Assembly (NCBI RefSeq): GCF_002157835.1
Contig: NZ_CP020809.1
Span: 6,324,001 to 6,388,000 of the forward strand
Direction of reading: 5' to 3'
Origin: Mycobacterium dioxanotrophicus
GTDB lineage: Bacteria > Actinomycetota > Actinomycetes > Mycobacteriales > Mycobacteriaceae
DNA length: 64,000 nucleotides
Shown here: positions 16,381 through 25,041 of the stretch, piece after piece
Numbering within the stretch: the stretch's first letter is position 1
Layout: the number at the start of each line of letters is the position of its first letter
Position numbers and translations under genes: made by a program
The notes under the pieces: model-generated
What the model saw: only the letters and a program-made list of their open reading frames with translations
The model's database searches: none
Told to the model about the DNA's origin: nothing

Positions 16381-17579
16381 GCGCGAAAACTGCAGAACTG
16401 GTTTTCGACCCCTACGATTACGACCTGCACGAGGACCCGTACCCGTACTACCGGCGGCTACGCGACGAAGCCCCGGTGTACCGCAACGACAAGCTCAACT
16501 TCTGGGCGCTGTCGCGGCACAGCGACGTGCTGCGGGGTTTCCGGAACAGCACCGCACTGTCCAACAAACATGGGGTGTCGCTGGATCCGATCTCCCGCAA
16601 CGACGAGGCCCACCGGGTGATGTCGTTCCTGGCGCTGGATGATCCGGCCCATCTGCGGTTGCGCACTCTGGTGTCGAAGGGGTTCACGCCGCGGCGCATC
16701 CGCGAGTTGGAGGGTCGGGTCACCGAGATCGCGGTCCAGCACCTCGAGGCCGCACTGGAACACGAAAGCTTCGACTACGTCGACGAATTCGCCGGCAAGC
16801 TGCCCATGGATGTCATCTCCGAACTGATGGGTGTTCCGCAGTCGGACCGGGTCCGCATCCGCGCCCTGGCCGACGGTGTCATGCACCGTGAGGACGGGGT
16901 CGCCGATGTCCCCGCGTCCGCCATGCAGGCCTCAGCTGAGCTGCTGGTGTACTACGCCGACATGGTGAAGCAGCGTCGCACGAAGGCCACCGATGACCTC
17001 ACCTCGGCGTTGATCGAAGCGGAGATCGACGGCGACAAGCTCACCGACGACGAGATCATGGCCTTCTTGTTCCTGATGGTGGTCGCGGGAAATGAGACCA
17101 CCACGAAACTGCTTGCCAATGCCGCGTATTGGGGATTCAAGAATCCGGACCAGCTGGCGCCGGTATTCGACGATCATGACCTCATCACCCCGTGGGTGGA
17201 GGAAACCCTGCGATACGACACGTCCAGCCAGATCCTGGCCCGCGCGGTGGTCGAAGACCTCACCCTCTACGACACCACCATCCCCGCCGGGGACGTGCTG
17301 CTGCTGTTGGCCGGGTCCGCCAACCGCGACGAACGCGTCTTCGAAAACCCTGACGAATACCGCATCGGCCGCGACATCGGCTCGAAGCTGGTGAGTTTCG
17401 GCAGTGGAGCGCACTTTTGTCTCGGCGCGCACCTGGCCCGCATGGAGGCCCGGGTGGCATTGACCGAGCTGTTCAAACGAATCCGTGGATATGAGGTGGA
17501 TGAATCCGCGGCCGTGCGGGTGCATTCCAGCAATGTCCGCGGATTCGCGCATCTGCCAATTGCGGTGTCCCACCGCTGA
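16377..17579 (+). CDS. cyp123: Cytochrome P450 CYP123
   Basis: A 400-residue bacterial P450. The I helix reads MVVAGNETTTKLL, the K helix and meander are EETLRYDTSSQ, and the heme loop is FGSGAHFCLGAHLAR with the thiolate at Cys348. Position between a TetR gene and an SDR gene followed by cyp51 matches cyp123 (Rv0766c) of H37Rv. The start is ATG 16377 (MSAKTAELVFDPYDYDLHEDPYPYY), eight bases after an AGGAG in the second repeat. The substrate of CYP123 is not established. Two odd points: a 32-bp tandem repeat covers its start and a 27-bp tandem repeat covers its stop. It probably takes electrons from the ferredoxin at 19822. Confidence 0.92.
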   Translation: MSAKTAELVFDPYDYDLHEDPYPYYRRLRDEAPVYRNDKLNFWALSRHSDVLRGFRNSTALSNKHGVSLDPISRNDEAHRVMSFLALDDPAHLRLRTLVSKGFTPRRIRELEGRVTEIAVQHLEAALEHESFDYVDEFAGKLPMDVISELMGVPQSDRVRIRALADGVMHREDGVADVPASAMQASAELLVYYADMVKQRRTKATDDLTSALIEAEIDGDKLTDDEIMAFLFLMVVAGNETTTKLLANAAYWGFKNPDQLAPVFDDHDLITPWVEETLRYDTSSQILARAVVEDLTLYDTTIPAGDVLLLLAGSANRDERVFENPDEYRIGRDIGSKLVSFGSGAHFCLGAHLARMEARVALTELFKRIRGYEVDESAAVRVHSSNVRGFAHLPIAVSHR

Positions 17580-17607
17580 AGCCCAATTGCGGTGTCCCAC
17601 CGCTGAA
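17556..17607 (+). repeat. 27-bp tandem duplication over the cyp123 stop codon
   Basis: A 25-base block at 17556-17580 recurs exactly at 17583-17607 (period 27). The first copy encodes the last residues of CYP123 (IAVSHR and stop); the second lies in the gap before the SDR gene and is not translated in frame. Confidence 0.95.
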
Positions 17608-17632
17608 ACCCATCACAGTGGAGAAACGCTAA

Positions 17633-18460
17633 ATGGCCCGTTTTGAACCGCACCCTGACCGCCGGCCCGCGATCGTCGCAGGCGCCTCCTCAGGTATCGG
17701 CGCCGCGACTGCGAAGCAGTTGGCCGCTCACGGCTTCCCGGTCGCGCTCGGCGCACGCAGGGTCGAGAAATGTCAGGAACTCGTCGAGGAGATCAAAGCC
17801 GGTGGCGGCGAGGCGATTGCGCTTTCGCTTGACGTGACCGACACCGATTCGGTGAAGTCGTTCGTGCACGGTGCCACTGAGGCGCTGGGCGAGATCGAGG
17901 TACTGGTGGCCGGCGCAGGCGACACCAACTTCGGGCGGCTGCACGAGATGAGCACCGACGAGTTCGAGGCCCAGGTGCAGATCCACCTCATCGGGGCGAA
18001 TCGGATGGCGACGGCGGTGCTGCCCGCCATGGTGGAACGCCGACGCGGCGACGTGATCTTCGTCGGCTCGGACGTCGCCCTGCGGCAGCGGCCCCATATG
18101 GGCGCCTACGGCGCCGCCAAGGCCGGCCTGGTCGCGATGGTGACCAACTTGCAGATGGAGCTGGAAGGGACCGGCGTGCGTGCCTCGATCGTGCATCCGG
18201 GGCCGACCCGGACGGCGATGGGCTGGACACTGCCCGCCGAGAAAATCGGCCCCGCCCTGGAAGATTGGGCCAAATGGGGGCAGGCCCGCCACGATTACTT
18301 CCTGCGTGCCGCTGATCTGGCACGCGCCATCACGTTCGTCGCCGAGACGCCGCGAGGCGGATTCATCGCGAACCTGGAGATTCAGCCCGAGGCTCCGCTC
18401 GCCGACGTCAAAGACCGCCAGAAGCTCGCCCTCGGGGGGGAAGGGATGCCCGGACAGTGA
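17633..18460 (+). CDS. Short-chain dehydrogenase/reductase (Rv0765c-like)
   Basis: A 275-residue SDR. The cofactor motif reads AIVAGASSGIGAATAKQLA, the NAG-type motif is replaced by VAGAGDTNF, and the catalytic YGAAK is present, with IFVGSDVAL supplying the serine. The last three bases overlap the cyp51 start (GTGA), so the two are translationally coupled. In H37Rv Rv0765c occupies the same place between cyp123 and cyp51. It probably oxidises or reduces the product of one of the two P450s. The unusual VAGAG in place of NNAG is a variation seen in some SDR subfamilies and does not suggest inactivity. Confidence 0.9.
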   Translation: MARFEPHPDRRPAIVAGASSGIGAATAKQLAAHGFPVALGARRVEKCQELVEEIKAGGGEAIALSLDVTDTDSVKSFVHGATEALGEIEVLVAGAGDTNFGRLHEMSTDEFEAQVQIHLIGANRMATAVLPAMVERRRGDVIFVGSDVALRQRPHMGAYGAAKAGLVAMVTNLQMELEGTGVRASIVHPGPTRTAMGWTLPAEKIGPALEDWAKWGQARHDYFLRAADLARAITFVAETPRGGFIANLEIQPEAPLADVKDRQKLALGGEGMPGQ

Positions 18461-19815
18461 CCGCTCTGAAGGAAGTACAACGCGTTTCCGGTGGTGCAGA
18501 GGAGCACGGCCACCTGGAGGAGTTCCGCACCGACCCCATCGGCCTGATGCAGCGGGTCCGGGACGAATGCGGGGACGTCGGCTGGTTCCAATTGGTCGAC
18601 AAGCACGTCATCCTACTCTCGGGCGCACAGGCCAACGAATTCTTCTTCCGTTCTGCCGACGAGGATCTCGACCAGGCCGAGGCCTATCCGTTCATGACGC
18701 CGATCTTCGGCAAGGGTGTGGTGTTCGACGCCAGTCCCGAGCGGCGCAAGGAGATGCTGCACAACTCGGCGTTGCGCGGTGACCACATGAAGGCCCACGC
18801 CGCGACCATCGAGGGCGAGGTGAAGAAGATCATCGCCGATTGGGGCGACGAAGGCGAGATCGAACTGCTGGACTTCTTCGCCGAGCTGACGATCTACACC
18901 TCGACGGCATGCCTGATCGGCCTGAAATTCCGTGAACAACTGGACTCCCGGTTCGCTCGGTACTACCACGAACTGGAACGCGGCACCGATCCGTTGTGCT
19001 ACGTCGACCCGTATCTGCCGATCGAGAGTTTCCAGCGGCGCGATGAAGCGCGCGTGAAACTCGTTGCGCTGGTGCAGGAGATCATCGACCAGCGGCTGGC
19101 CAACCCGCCGCGGGACAAGTCCGATCGCGACATGCTCGACGTGCTGGTGTCGATCAAGGACGAAGAAGGCGGCCTCCGGTTCTCGGCCGATGAGATCACC
19201 GGAATGTTCATCTCATTGATGTTCGCCGGCCACCACACCAGCTCCGGCACGTCATCGTGGACCCTCATCGAACTGATCCGGCACGCCGACGTCTACGCCG
19301 AGGTCCAGAATGAACTCGACGAGCTCTACGCCGACGGCCAAGAGGTGAGTTTCCACGCGCTGCGCCAGATCCCGAAGCTCGACAACGTGGTCAAGGAGAC
19401 GCTGCGGCTGCATCCGCCGCTGATCATCCTGATGCGGGTAGCCCAGGGCGAGTTCGAGGTCGAGGGGTTCCCGATTCACAAGGGTGACTTCGTCGCGGCG
19501 TCCCCGGCGATCTCCAACCGCATCCCGGAGGACTTCCCCGACCCCGACGCGTTCAACCCCGATCGCTACGACAAACCCGAACAGGCCGACGTCGCGAACC
19601 GGTGGACGTGGATCCCGTTCGGAGCCGGCCGGCATCGCTGCGTCGGGGCGGCGTTCGCCCAGATGCAGATCAAAGCGATCTTCTCGGTGTTGTTGCGGGA
19701 GTACGAGTTCGAGATGGCCCAGCCTGCGGATTCGTATCGCAACGACCACTCGAAGATGGTCGTCCAGTTGGAACGCCCCGCCAAAGTTCGGTACCGCAGA
19801 CGCACGAAGGGGTGA
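18457..19815 (+). CDS. cyp51: Sterol 14-alpha-demethylase CYP51
   Basis: A 452-residue P450 of the CYP51 family. It carries the family-specific B' region YPFMTPIFGKGVVFDASPERRKEM, the I-helix MFAGHHTSSGTSSW with the conserved HHTSS, the K-helix ETLR and the heme loop FGAGRHRCVGAAFAQMQ with the thiolate at Cys395, one residue from the Mtb position. The family removes the 14-alpha methyl of sterols in three oxidations and is the azole target. Mycobacteria make no sterols, so the true substrate is open. The GTG start overlaps the SDR stop by four bases, and a ferredoxin gene follows six bases after the stop, giving an SDR-P450-ferredoxin unit. Confidence 0.97.
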   Translation: MTALKEVQRVSGGAEEHGHLEEFRTDPIGLMQRVRDECGDVGWFQLVDKHVILLSGAQANEFFFRSADEDLDQAEAYPFMTPIFGKGVVFDASPERRKEMLHNSALRGDHMKAHAATIEGEVKKIIADWGDEGEIELLDFFAELTIYTSTACLIGLKFREQLDSRFARYYHELERGTDPLCYVDPYLPIESFQRRDEARVKLVALVQEIIDQRLANPPRDKSDRDMLDVLVSIKDEEGGLRFSADEITGMFISLMFAGHHTSSGTSSWTLIELIRHADVYAEVQNELDELYADGQEVSFHALRQIPKLDNVVKETLRLHPPLIILMRVAQGEFEVEGFPIHKGDFVAASPAISNRIPEDFPDPDAFNPDRYDKPEQADVANRWTWIPFGAGRHRCVGAAFAQMQIKAIFSVLLREYEFEMAQPADSYRNDHSKMVVQLERPAKVRYRRRTKG

Positions 19816-20028
<213 letters not shown>

Positions 20029-20030
20029 CC

Positions 20031-20579
20031 ATGCCGTCGCGCGAAGCACTAGACAACTGGGTCGAACGTTGGCTGCAAGCCAACAAGGACGCCGAGAAGG
20101 CCGGTGACTGGAAGCCGCTGGCCGACTTCTACACCGCTGACGCCACCTACGGCTGGAACATCGGCCCCAAGGAAGACGTGATGTGCGTCGGACGCGACGA
20201 AATCCGCGACGTTGCACTGGGTCTGGAGATGGAAGGCCTGGAGAACTGGGTCTACGAATATCAGAAGGTTCTGGTCGACGACAGGCAGAGCGAGATCGTC
20301 GGCTTCTGGAAGCAGATCGTCAACAAGTCCGACGACACGACCGACGAGATCTACGGCATCGGCGGGAGCTGGTTCCGGCTCACCGAGCAGGACGGCGAGC
20401 TGCTGATCGAATGGCAACGCGATTTCTTCGATTTCGGCCATGTCTCGTCGATGTTCATGAAGCTCATCACCTCCGGTGACCTCAGCGCGGGCATGCAGAA
20501 GCGCATCGAACGGAGCCTGGCAGGCGAGAAGCTGCCCGGCTACTACCCGCTGGGAGAAGCACCGGTTCCGATCTGGTGA
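20031..20579 (+). CDS. NTF2/SnoaL-like protein (Rv0762c-like)
   Basis: A 182-residue protein that looks like an NTF2-like cone fold: the N-terminal helix WVERWLQANKDAEKAGDWKPLADFYTADATYGW followed by strands VGRDEIRDVA and IVGFWKQIVNKSDDT. It starts two bases after the ferredoxin stop, so it is in the cyp51 operon. The gene order matches Rv0762c. Members of this fold serve as isomerases, hydrolases, dehydratases or simple binding proteins, and no catalytic signature lets me choose. A role in handling the product of the P450 or of AdhB is an inference from position only. ATG 20031 is preferred because the longer frame overlaps the ferredoxin. Confidence 0.8.
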   Translation: MPSREALDNWVERWLQANKDAEKAGDWKPLADFYTADATYGWNIGPKEDVMCVGRDEIRDVALGLEMEGLENWVYEYQKVLVDDRQSEIVGFWKQIVNKSDDTTDEIYGIGGSWFRLTEQDGELLIEWQRDFFDFGHVSSMFMKLITSGDLSAGMQKRIERSLAGEKLPGYYPLGEAPVPIW

Positions 20580-20662
20580 GCCCGAAGGTCAAATGCGACC
20601 TTCCTTATGTGACCTAGATAACTTAGTCTGGCGCGGGAAGCCTCCAACGAAAGTAGGACGTG

Positions 20663-21790
20663 ATGAAGACAAAGGGCGCTCTCATCTGGGAGTTCAACCA
20701 GCCGTGGTCGATCGAGGAGATCGAAATCGGTGATCCCGTCAAGGATGAGGTCAAGATCCAGATGGAAGCGTCGGGCATGTGCCACTCCGACCACCACCTG
20801 GTGACCGGCGGCATTCCGATGGGCGGCTTCCCCGTGCTCGGCGGCCACGAAGGCGCGGGCATCGTCACGGAAGTCGGGCCCGGCGTCGAAGGCATCGAGC
20901 CCGGCGACCACGTGGTGTTGTCGTTCATCCCGTCCTGTGGCCAGTGCCCGTCGTGTCAGGCCGGCCTACGCAACCTGTGTGATCTGGGCGCCGGACTGCT
21001 CGGCGGTCAAGCCGTCTCCGACGGCACGTTCCGTATTCAGGCCAAGGGCCAGAACGTTTTCCCGATGACCCTGCTCGGCACCTTCAGCCCGTACATGGTG
21101 GTGCACAAGAGCTCGGTGGTGAAGATCGACAAGTCCATCCCCTTCGAGGTGGCATGCCTCGTCGGCTGCGGCGTCACCACCGGCTACGGTTCAGCGGTCC
21201 GCACCGCCGACATCCGCCCCGGTGACGACGTGGCCATCATCGGCGTCGGCGGTGTCGGGATGGCGGCCTTGCAGGGCGCGGTCAATGCCGGCGCCCGGCA
21301 CATCTTCGTGGTCGACCCGGTCGAGTGGAAGCGTGATCAGGCGCTCAAGTTCGGTGCCACCCACGTCTACCCGGACATCTTCGCCGCCATGGGGGGCGTC
21401 GCCGAGGTGACGTGGGGCCTGATGGCCAAGAAGACGATCGTCACCGTGGGTGAGCTCAAGGGTGAGGACGTCGACAACTACCTCAACCTCACCAGCAAGG
21501 GCGGCACCTGCGTGGTGACGGCGATCGGCAGCCTGCTCGACACCAACGTCACGCTGAACCTGGCCATGCTGACGCTCATGCAGAAGAACTTGCAGGGCAC
21601 CATCTTTGGCGGCGGCAACCCGCACTACGACATCCCGCAGCTGCTGTCGATGTACAAGGCGGGCAAGCTGAACCTCGACGACATGGTGACCCGCCAGTAC
21701 AAGCTGGAGCAGATCAACGACGGCTACAAGGACATGTTGGAGGGCCGTAACATCCGCGGCATCATCCGCTACACCGACGCCGACCGCTGA
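20663..21790 (+). CDS. adhB: NDMA-dependent-type zinc alcohol dehydrogenase
   Basis: A 375-residue zinc-dependent alcohol dehydrogenase. The catalytic zinc site begins with Cys40 (GMCHSDHHLVTG) and GGHEGAG; the structural zinc site is CGQCPSCQAGLRNLC; the cofactor motif is GVGGVGMAALQGAV. The sequence is very close to H37Rv AdhB (Rv0761c), of the nicotinoprotein group whose NAD does not dissociate and which is linked to mycofactocin as electron carrier. ATG 20663 follows AGGA; the GTG at 20660 is an alternative. It is separated by 83 bases from the upstream gene and ends at a strong hairpin. It would turn an alcohol into an aldehyde that aldA could oxidise further. Confidence 0.94.
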   Translation: MKTKGALIWEFNQPWSIEEIEIGDPVKDEVKIQMEASGMCHSDHHLVTGGIPMGGFPVLGGHEGAGIVTEVGPGVEGIEPGDHVVLSFIPSCGQCPSCQAGLRNLCDLGAGLLGGQAVSDGTFRIQAKGQNVFPMTLLGTFSPYMVVHKSSVVKIDKSIPFEVACLVGCGVTTGYGSAVRTADIRPGDDVAIIGVGGVGMAALQGAVNAGARHIFVVDPVEWKRDQALKFGATHVYPDIFAAMGGVAEVTWGLMAKKTIVTVGELKGEDVDNYLNLTSKGGTCVVTAIGSLLDTNVTLNLAMLTLMQKNLQGTIFGGGNPHYDIPQLLSMYKAGKLNLDDMVTRQYKLEQINDGYKDMLEGRNIRGIIRYTDADR

Positions 21791-21797
21791 CCACTTC

Positions 21798-21837
21798 CCG
21801 CCGAAACCGCATTCTGGCCGGAATGCGGTTTCGGCGG
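21798..21837 (+). terminator. Perfect 17-bp stem-loop after adhB
   Basis: Arms CCGCCGAAACCGCATTC (21798-21814) and their exact complement (21821-21837) with a six-base loop TGGCCG. It starts eight bases after the adhB stop. There is no U tract, so it fits the U-less mycobacterial terminator type. The next gene starts 15 bases after it. Confidence 0.8.
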
Positions 21838-21851
21838 ATGAGGAGACGAAT

Positions 21852-22280
21852 ATGACGCAGACCCAAGAGCTTTCGCCCGTCCAGATCGCCTCGCAAGCAT
21901 CCTGGCGATGCGTGCAGTCCGGCGACCGGGAGGGCTGGCTGGCCCTGATGGCCGACGACGTCGTGGTGGAAGACCCGATCGGCGAGGCCGTCACCAATCC
22001 CGACGGCTCCGGGGTGCGCGGTAAAGACGCCGTCGCGGTCTTCTACGACACCAACATCGGCCCGAACACGTTGACCGTCACGTGCGAGGAGACCTTTCCG
22101 TCAAGCTCACCGACCGAGATCGCCTACATCCTGGTGTTGCACACCAGGTTTCCCAACGGCTTCACCGCGACCGTGCGCGGGGTGTTCACCTACAAGGTCA
22201 ATGAGGCCGGCTTGATCACCAATCTGCGCGGCTACTGGAACATGGACGCGATGACGTTCGCCCAGGAGGGCGAGAGCTGA
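21852..22280 (+). CDS. Ketosteroid isomerase-like (NTF2-fold) protein (Rv0760c-like)
   Basis: A 142-residue protein very close to H37Rv Rv0760c, whose structure shows a ketosteroid-isomerase fold. Visible features are RCVQSGDREGWLALMADDVVVEDPIG, with the aspartate-rich pocket segment, and ITNLRGYWNMDAMTF at the C-terminus. The fold has a deep hydrophobic pocket; steroid isomerase activity is plausible but the true reaction is not known to me. ATG 21852 has GAGGAG (21839-21844) seven bases upstream. It is cut off from adhB by a hairpin but coupled to the SDR gene that follows. The Rv0760c-like and SDR pair may process a small ring ketone. Confidence 0.88.
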   Translation: MTQTQELSPVQIASQASWRCVQSGDREGWLALMADDVVVEDPIGEAVTNPDGSGVRGKDAVAVFYDTNIGPNTLTVTCEETFPSSSPTEIAYILVLHTRFPNGFTATVRGVFTYKVNEAGLITNLRGYWNMDAMTFAQEGES

Positions 22281-23131
22281 CCGCCGGGGCACTGACCGGC
22301 CGCGGTGCCGTGGTGGTCGGCGGCACTCGGGGCATCGGCCTCGCCGTCGCGGAGCTGCTGGGATCGCTGGGTGCGGGCGTCGTGGTCAGCGGCCGCGACG
22401 CCGCAGCCGCTGAGTCCGCAGCCGAGCGGGTTTCGGGTGTGGCACATGCGGGTTCGCCGTCTGATCCGGCCGTCGCGGCCGCCCTCATCGACCGGTGTGT
22501 TTCCGAATTCGGCAGCATCGACATCCTGGTGAACTGTGCCGGGACAGCCGAGCCGGTCGGCTCGTCCATCCTCAACGTGACCAGTACCCAATTCCGAGAT
22601 CTGCTCGACGCGCATCTGGTCACGGTGTTCGAGACCTGCCGCGCCGCGGCACCCCGGATGGTGGCCCAGGGCGGCGGAGCCATCGTCAACACCAGTTCGT
22701 TCGCGTTCCTCGGCGACTACGGCGGCTCGGGCTACCCGGCAGGCAAGGGTGCGGTCAACGGTCTCACGCTGGCGATCGCGGCCGAACTCAAGGAGCACGG
22801 GGTGCGCGCCAACGTGGTGTGCCCCGGCGCGCGCACCCGGCTGTCCACGGGCCCCGACTACGAGCAGCACATCGCCGAGCTCAACCTCCGCGGCCTGCTC
22901 GACGACGTCAGCATGCAGGGTGCGCTCGACGCGGCCTCGCCGGACTACGTCGCGCCGACTTACGGCTACCTGGTCAGCGACGCTGCGCGCAACGTGACCG
23001 GCCGGATCTTCATCGCCGCGGGCGGTTTCGTCGGTGAATTCGCGCGCCCCACACCCGGATTCATCGCCTACCGGGACCACCACTCGTCACCGCCGTGGAC
23101 CGTCGACGAATTGGCGCAGCTGATCGGCTGA
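22277..23131 (+). CDS. Short-chain dehydrogenase/reductase, probable CTG start
   Basis: An SDR of 284 residues from CTG 22277. The cofactor motif reads VVVGGTRGIGLAVAELL, NAG-type motif is VNCAGTAEP, the serine is in VNTSSFAFL, and the catalytic pair is in YPAGKGAVNG. The C-terminus carries VTGRIFIAAGG. The start deserves care. GGAGGG (22265-22270) lies six bases before CTG 22277, which overlaps the stop of the previous gene as CTGA. That start gives LTAGALTGRGAVVVGG, the normal SDR entry strand. The first GTG (22310) would leave only three residues before the glycine motif. It therefore looks coupled to the Rv0760c-like gene. The substrate is unknown. Confidence 0.85.
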   Translation: MTAGALTGRGAVVVGGTRGIGLAVAELLGSLGAGVVVSGRDAAAAESAAERVSGVAHAGSPSDPAVAAALIDRCVSEFGSIDILVNCAGTAEPVGSSILNVTSTQFRDLLDAHLVTVFETCRAAAPRMVAQGGGAIVNTSSFAFLGDYGGSGYPAGKGAVNGLTLAIAAELKEHGVRANVVCPGARTRLSTGPDYEQHIAELNLRGLLDDVSMQGALDAASPDYVAPTYGYLVSDAARNVTGRIFIAAGGFVGEFARPTPGFIAYRDHHSSPPWTVDELAQLIG

Positions 23132-23164
23132 GACGGTCAGGGGGTCGCTCACTATGCTCGGGGC

Positions 23165-23581
23165 ATGGCGACCGTCTTCACCAAGATCATCAACGGCGAA
23201 CTACCGGGCCGATTCGTCTATCAGGACGACGAGATCGTCGCGTTCCTGACGATCGCCCCGATGACCCAGGGCCACACGCTCGTGGTGCCCCGCGCCGAGA
23301 TCGACAACTGGCAGGATGTCGAGCCCGCCGTTTTCGCGCGCGTGATGGAGGTGTCCCAGCTGATCGGCAAGGCCGTGTGCAAGGCCTTCGGCGCGGAGCG
23401 CGCCGGTGTGATCATCGCCGGGCTTGAGGTTCCGCACCTGCACGTGCACGTCTTCCCCGCCTACAACCTGTCCGACTTCGGGTTCGCCCACGTCGACAAC
23501 AACCCGTCGGCGGAATCCCTCGACGAGGCCCAGGCGAAGATCACAGCCGCGCTGGCAGATCTGCAATCCGCGGCAGGCTGA
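23165..23581 (+). CDS. HIT-family nucleotide hydrolase/transferase (Rv0759c-like)
   Basis: A 138-residue histidine-triad protein. The active site is HLHVHVFP (His91, 93, 95), preceded by the family sequence [22 protein letters not shown] enzymes of the HINT branch hydrolyse phosphoramidate bonds in AMP conjugates; a housekeeping role is likely. It matches Rv0759c, which also lies next to phoR. Its last 41 bases (23541-23581) overlap the 3' end of phoR on the other strand, so the two transcripts are antisense at their ends. Confidence 0.93.
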   Translation: MATVFTKIINGELPGRFVYQDDEIVAFLTIAPMTQGHTLVVPRAEIDNWQDVEPAVFARVMEVSQLIGKAVCKAFGAERAGVIIAGLEVPHLHVHVFPAYNLSDFGFAHVDNNPSAESLDEAQAKITAALADLQSAAG

Positions 23582-24986
23582 CGGTAAAGCGGCAGCCCTG
23601 GCCCGGGGCGGTGACCACGCGCACCGTCCCGCCATGGGCGTACACCAATGAATCGACGATCGACAGGCCCAGTCCGGTACCGCCACTGGCCCGAGTGCGT
23701 GAGACGTCGGCACGGTAGAACCGCTCGAAGACCCGTCGCGCATCTTCCTGGCTCATGCCGGGACCTTCGTCGCACACCTCGAGCACCGCGTTGTCCCCGT
23801 CGGTACCCACCCGCACCGTGATGCCGGCGGTCTCCGGCGTGTGCTGCAGCGCGTTGGCCACCAGGTTTCCCAATACCTGCCGCAAGCGGGCGTCGTCACC
23901 GAGCACTTCCGGTGTTCCCGGCCCGTCGAACACTTCCATGGACACCGTGCGCTCGGGTGCGATGGATTGCGCGTCGTGCACAGCGTCGGTGGCCAACGTC
24001 AGCAGGTCGACCCGGCGGCGTTCCAGCGGGCGTTGGGCGTCCAGGCGCGCCAGCAGCAACAGGTCCTCGACGAGCAGGCCCATGCGCCGCGACTCACTTT
24101 CGATGCGGCCCATCAACATCTCGGTGTCGCGGGCCGCGCCCTGCCGGTACAACTCGGCGAAACCGCGGATGGTGGTCAGCGGTGTGCGCAGCTCGTGGCT
24201 GGCGTCTGTGATGAACCGTCGCATGCGCTCCTCGGAACTGCGGGCCTGCTCCGCCGACGCCTCTGACGACGCCACCGCCCGTTGGATCTGGGCGAGCATC
24301 CCGTTGAGCGCCAGGGACAAGCGGCCGACTTCGGTCCGCGGATCCCGTTCGGGGACACGACGATCGAGCTGCCCTGCCGCGATCGCGGCGGCGGTCTGTT
24401 CAACCTCGACCAGGGGGCGCAAGCTGCGGTGCACCACGGCGTAGCCGGCGATGCCGAGAACCAGCAGCACCGCCGCGCCGATCCCGATCTGCGACCAGAT
24501 CAGTGCGCGTACCGACGACTGCACGTCGGACAGGTCGATAGCGACCGTGGTGAGCGAGCCGTCCGATGACCGCACGGTCATCGCCCGCCATTGGATGTTG
24601 GAGTCCCCGATCGACCCGACGGTCACCGGGATGGGCCCGACGTCGTTGTCGTCGGGCAGTTCGGGTTCGGCTTCCCGGTCGTTGATCGCGATCCAGGTGC
24701 GGCCGTCCTCGTCGACGCCACGTACGTAAAAGTTCGACGGCGGCCGAGCCGGGTTCGGACCTTCCATCGGCGTGGACGGCATCCGTCGCGGTTCCAGCGC
24801 CCAGCTGCGTGACGCGTCGAGCAACGTCTGATCGATCCGGTCGACCTCGGTGTGCCGCATGATCGAGGTGACGGCGATGCCCGACGCGAGCAAGCCGCAC
24901 GCCACCAGCACCAAGGCCGCGGCAACCAACCCGACCCGCAGCGGCACGCCCTGTCCGCGCGCGCGGTTAACCCGGTCTAACACCAC
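23541..24986 (-). CDS. phoR: Sensor histidine kinase PhoR
   Basis: PhoR is the membrane kinase of the PhoPR system, which in M. tuberculosis controls complex-lipid genes, acid response and hypoxia adaptation. The 481-residue protein has membrane helices at about 17-43 and 164-185 that frame a periplasmic sensor domain, a HAMP region ([24 protein letters not shown]), the phospho-acceptor His264 in [12 protein letters not shown], the N box [11 protein letters not shown], and the G boxes DEGPGMS and [10 protein letters not shown]. All kinase motifs are intact. It lies downstream of phoP on the same strand with a gap of 55 bases, and its end overlaps the convergent HIT gene. Confidence 0.95.
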   Translation of the reverse strand: MVLDRVNRARGQGVPLRVGLVAAALVLVACGLLASGIAVTSIMRHTEVDRIDQTLLDASRSWALEPRRMPSTPMEGPNPARPPSNFYVRGVDEDGRTWIAINDREAEPELPDDNDVGPIPVTVGSIGDSNIQWRAMTVRSSDGSLTTVAIDLSDVQSSVRALIWSQIGIGAAVLLVLGIAGYAVVHRSLRPLVEVEQTAAAIAAGQLDRRVPERDPRTEVGRLSLALNGMLAQIQRAVASSEASAEQARSSEERMRRFITDASHELRTPLTTIRGFAELYRQGAARDTEMLMGRIESESRRMGLLVEDLLLLARLDAQRPLERRRVDLLTLATDAVHDAQSIAPERTVSMEVFDGPGTPEVLGDDARLRQVLGNLVANALQHTPETAGITVRVGTDGDNAVLEVCDEGPGMSQEDARRVFERFYRADVSRTRASGGTGLGLSIVDSLVYAHGGTVRVVTAPGQGCRFTVSLPRIADLPARL

Positions 24987-25041
24987 TCAAGAAGTATGCC
25001 GCCGGACAATTGCCGTCTGCGCGCCTCGCCGCGGAGAGTCC

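Larger units (their letters stand above)
16309..16385 (+). repeat. 32-bp tandem repeat (2.4 copies) spanning the cyp123 translation start
   Basis: Unit one is 16309-16340, unit two 16341-16372, and a 13-base partial third is 16373-16385. The two full units are identical. Each holds an AGGAG ribosome site and an ATG. The third ATG is the cyp123 start, so the duplication has copied the initiation region. Confidence 0.95.
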
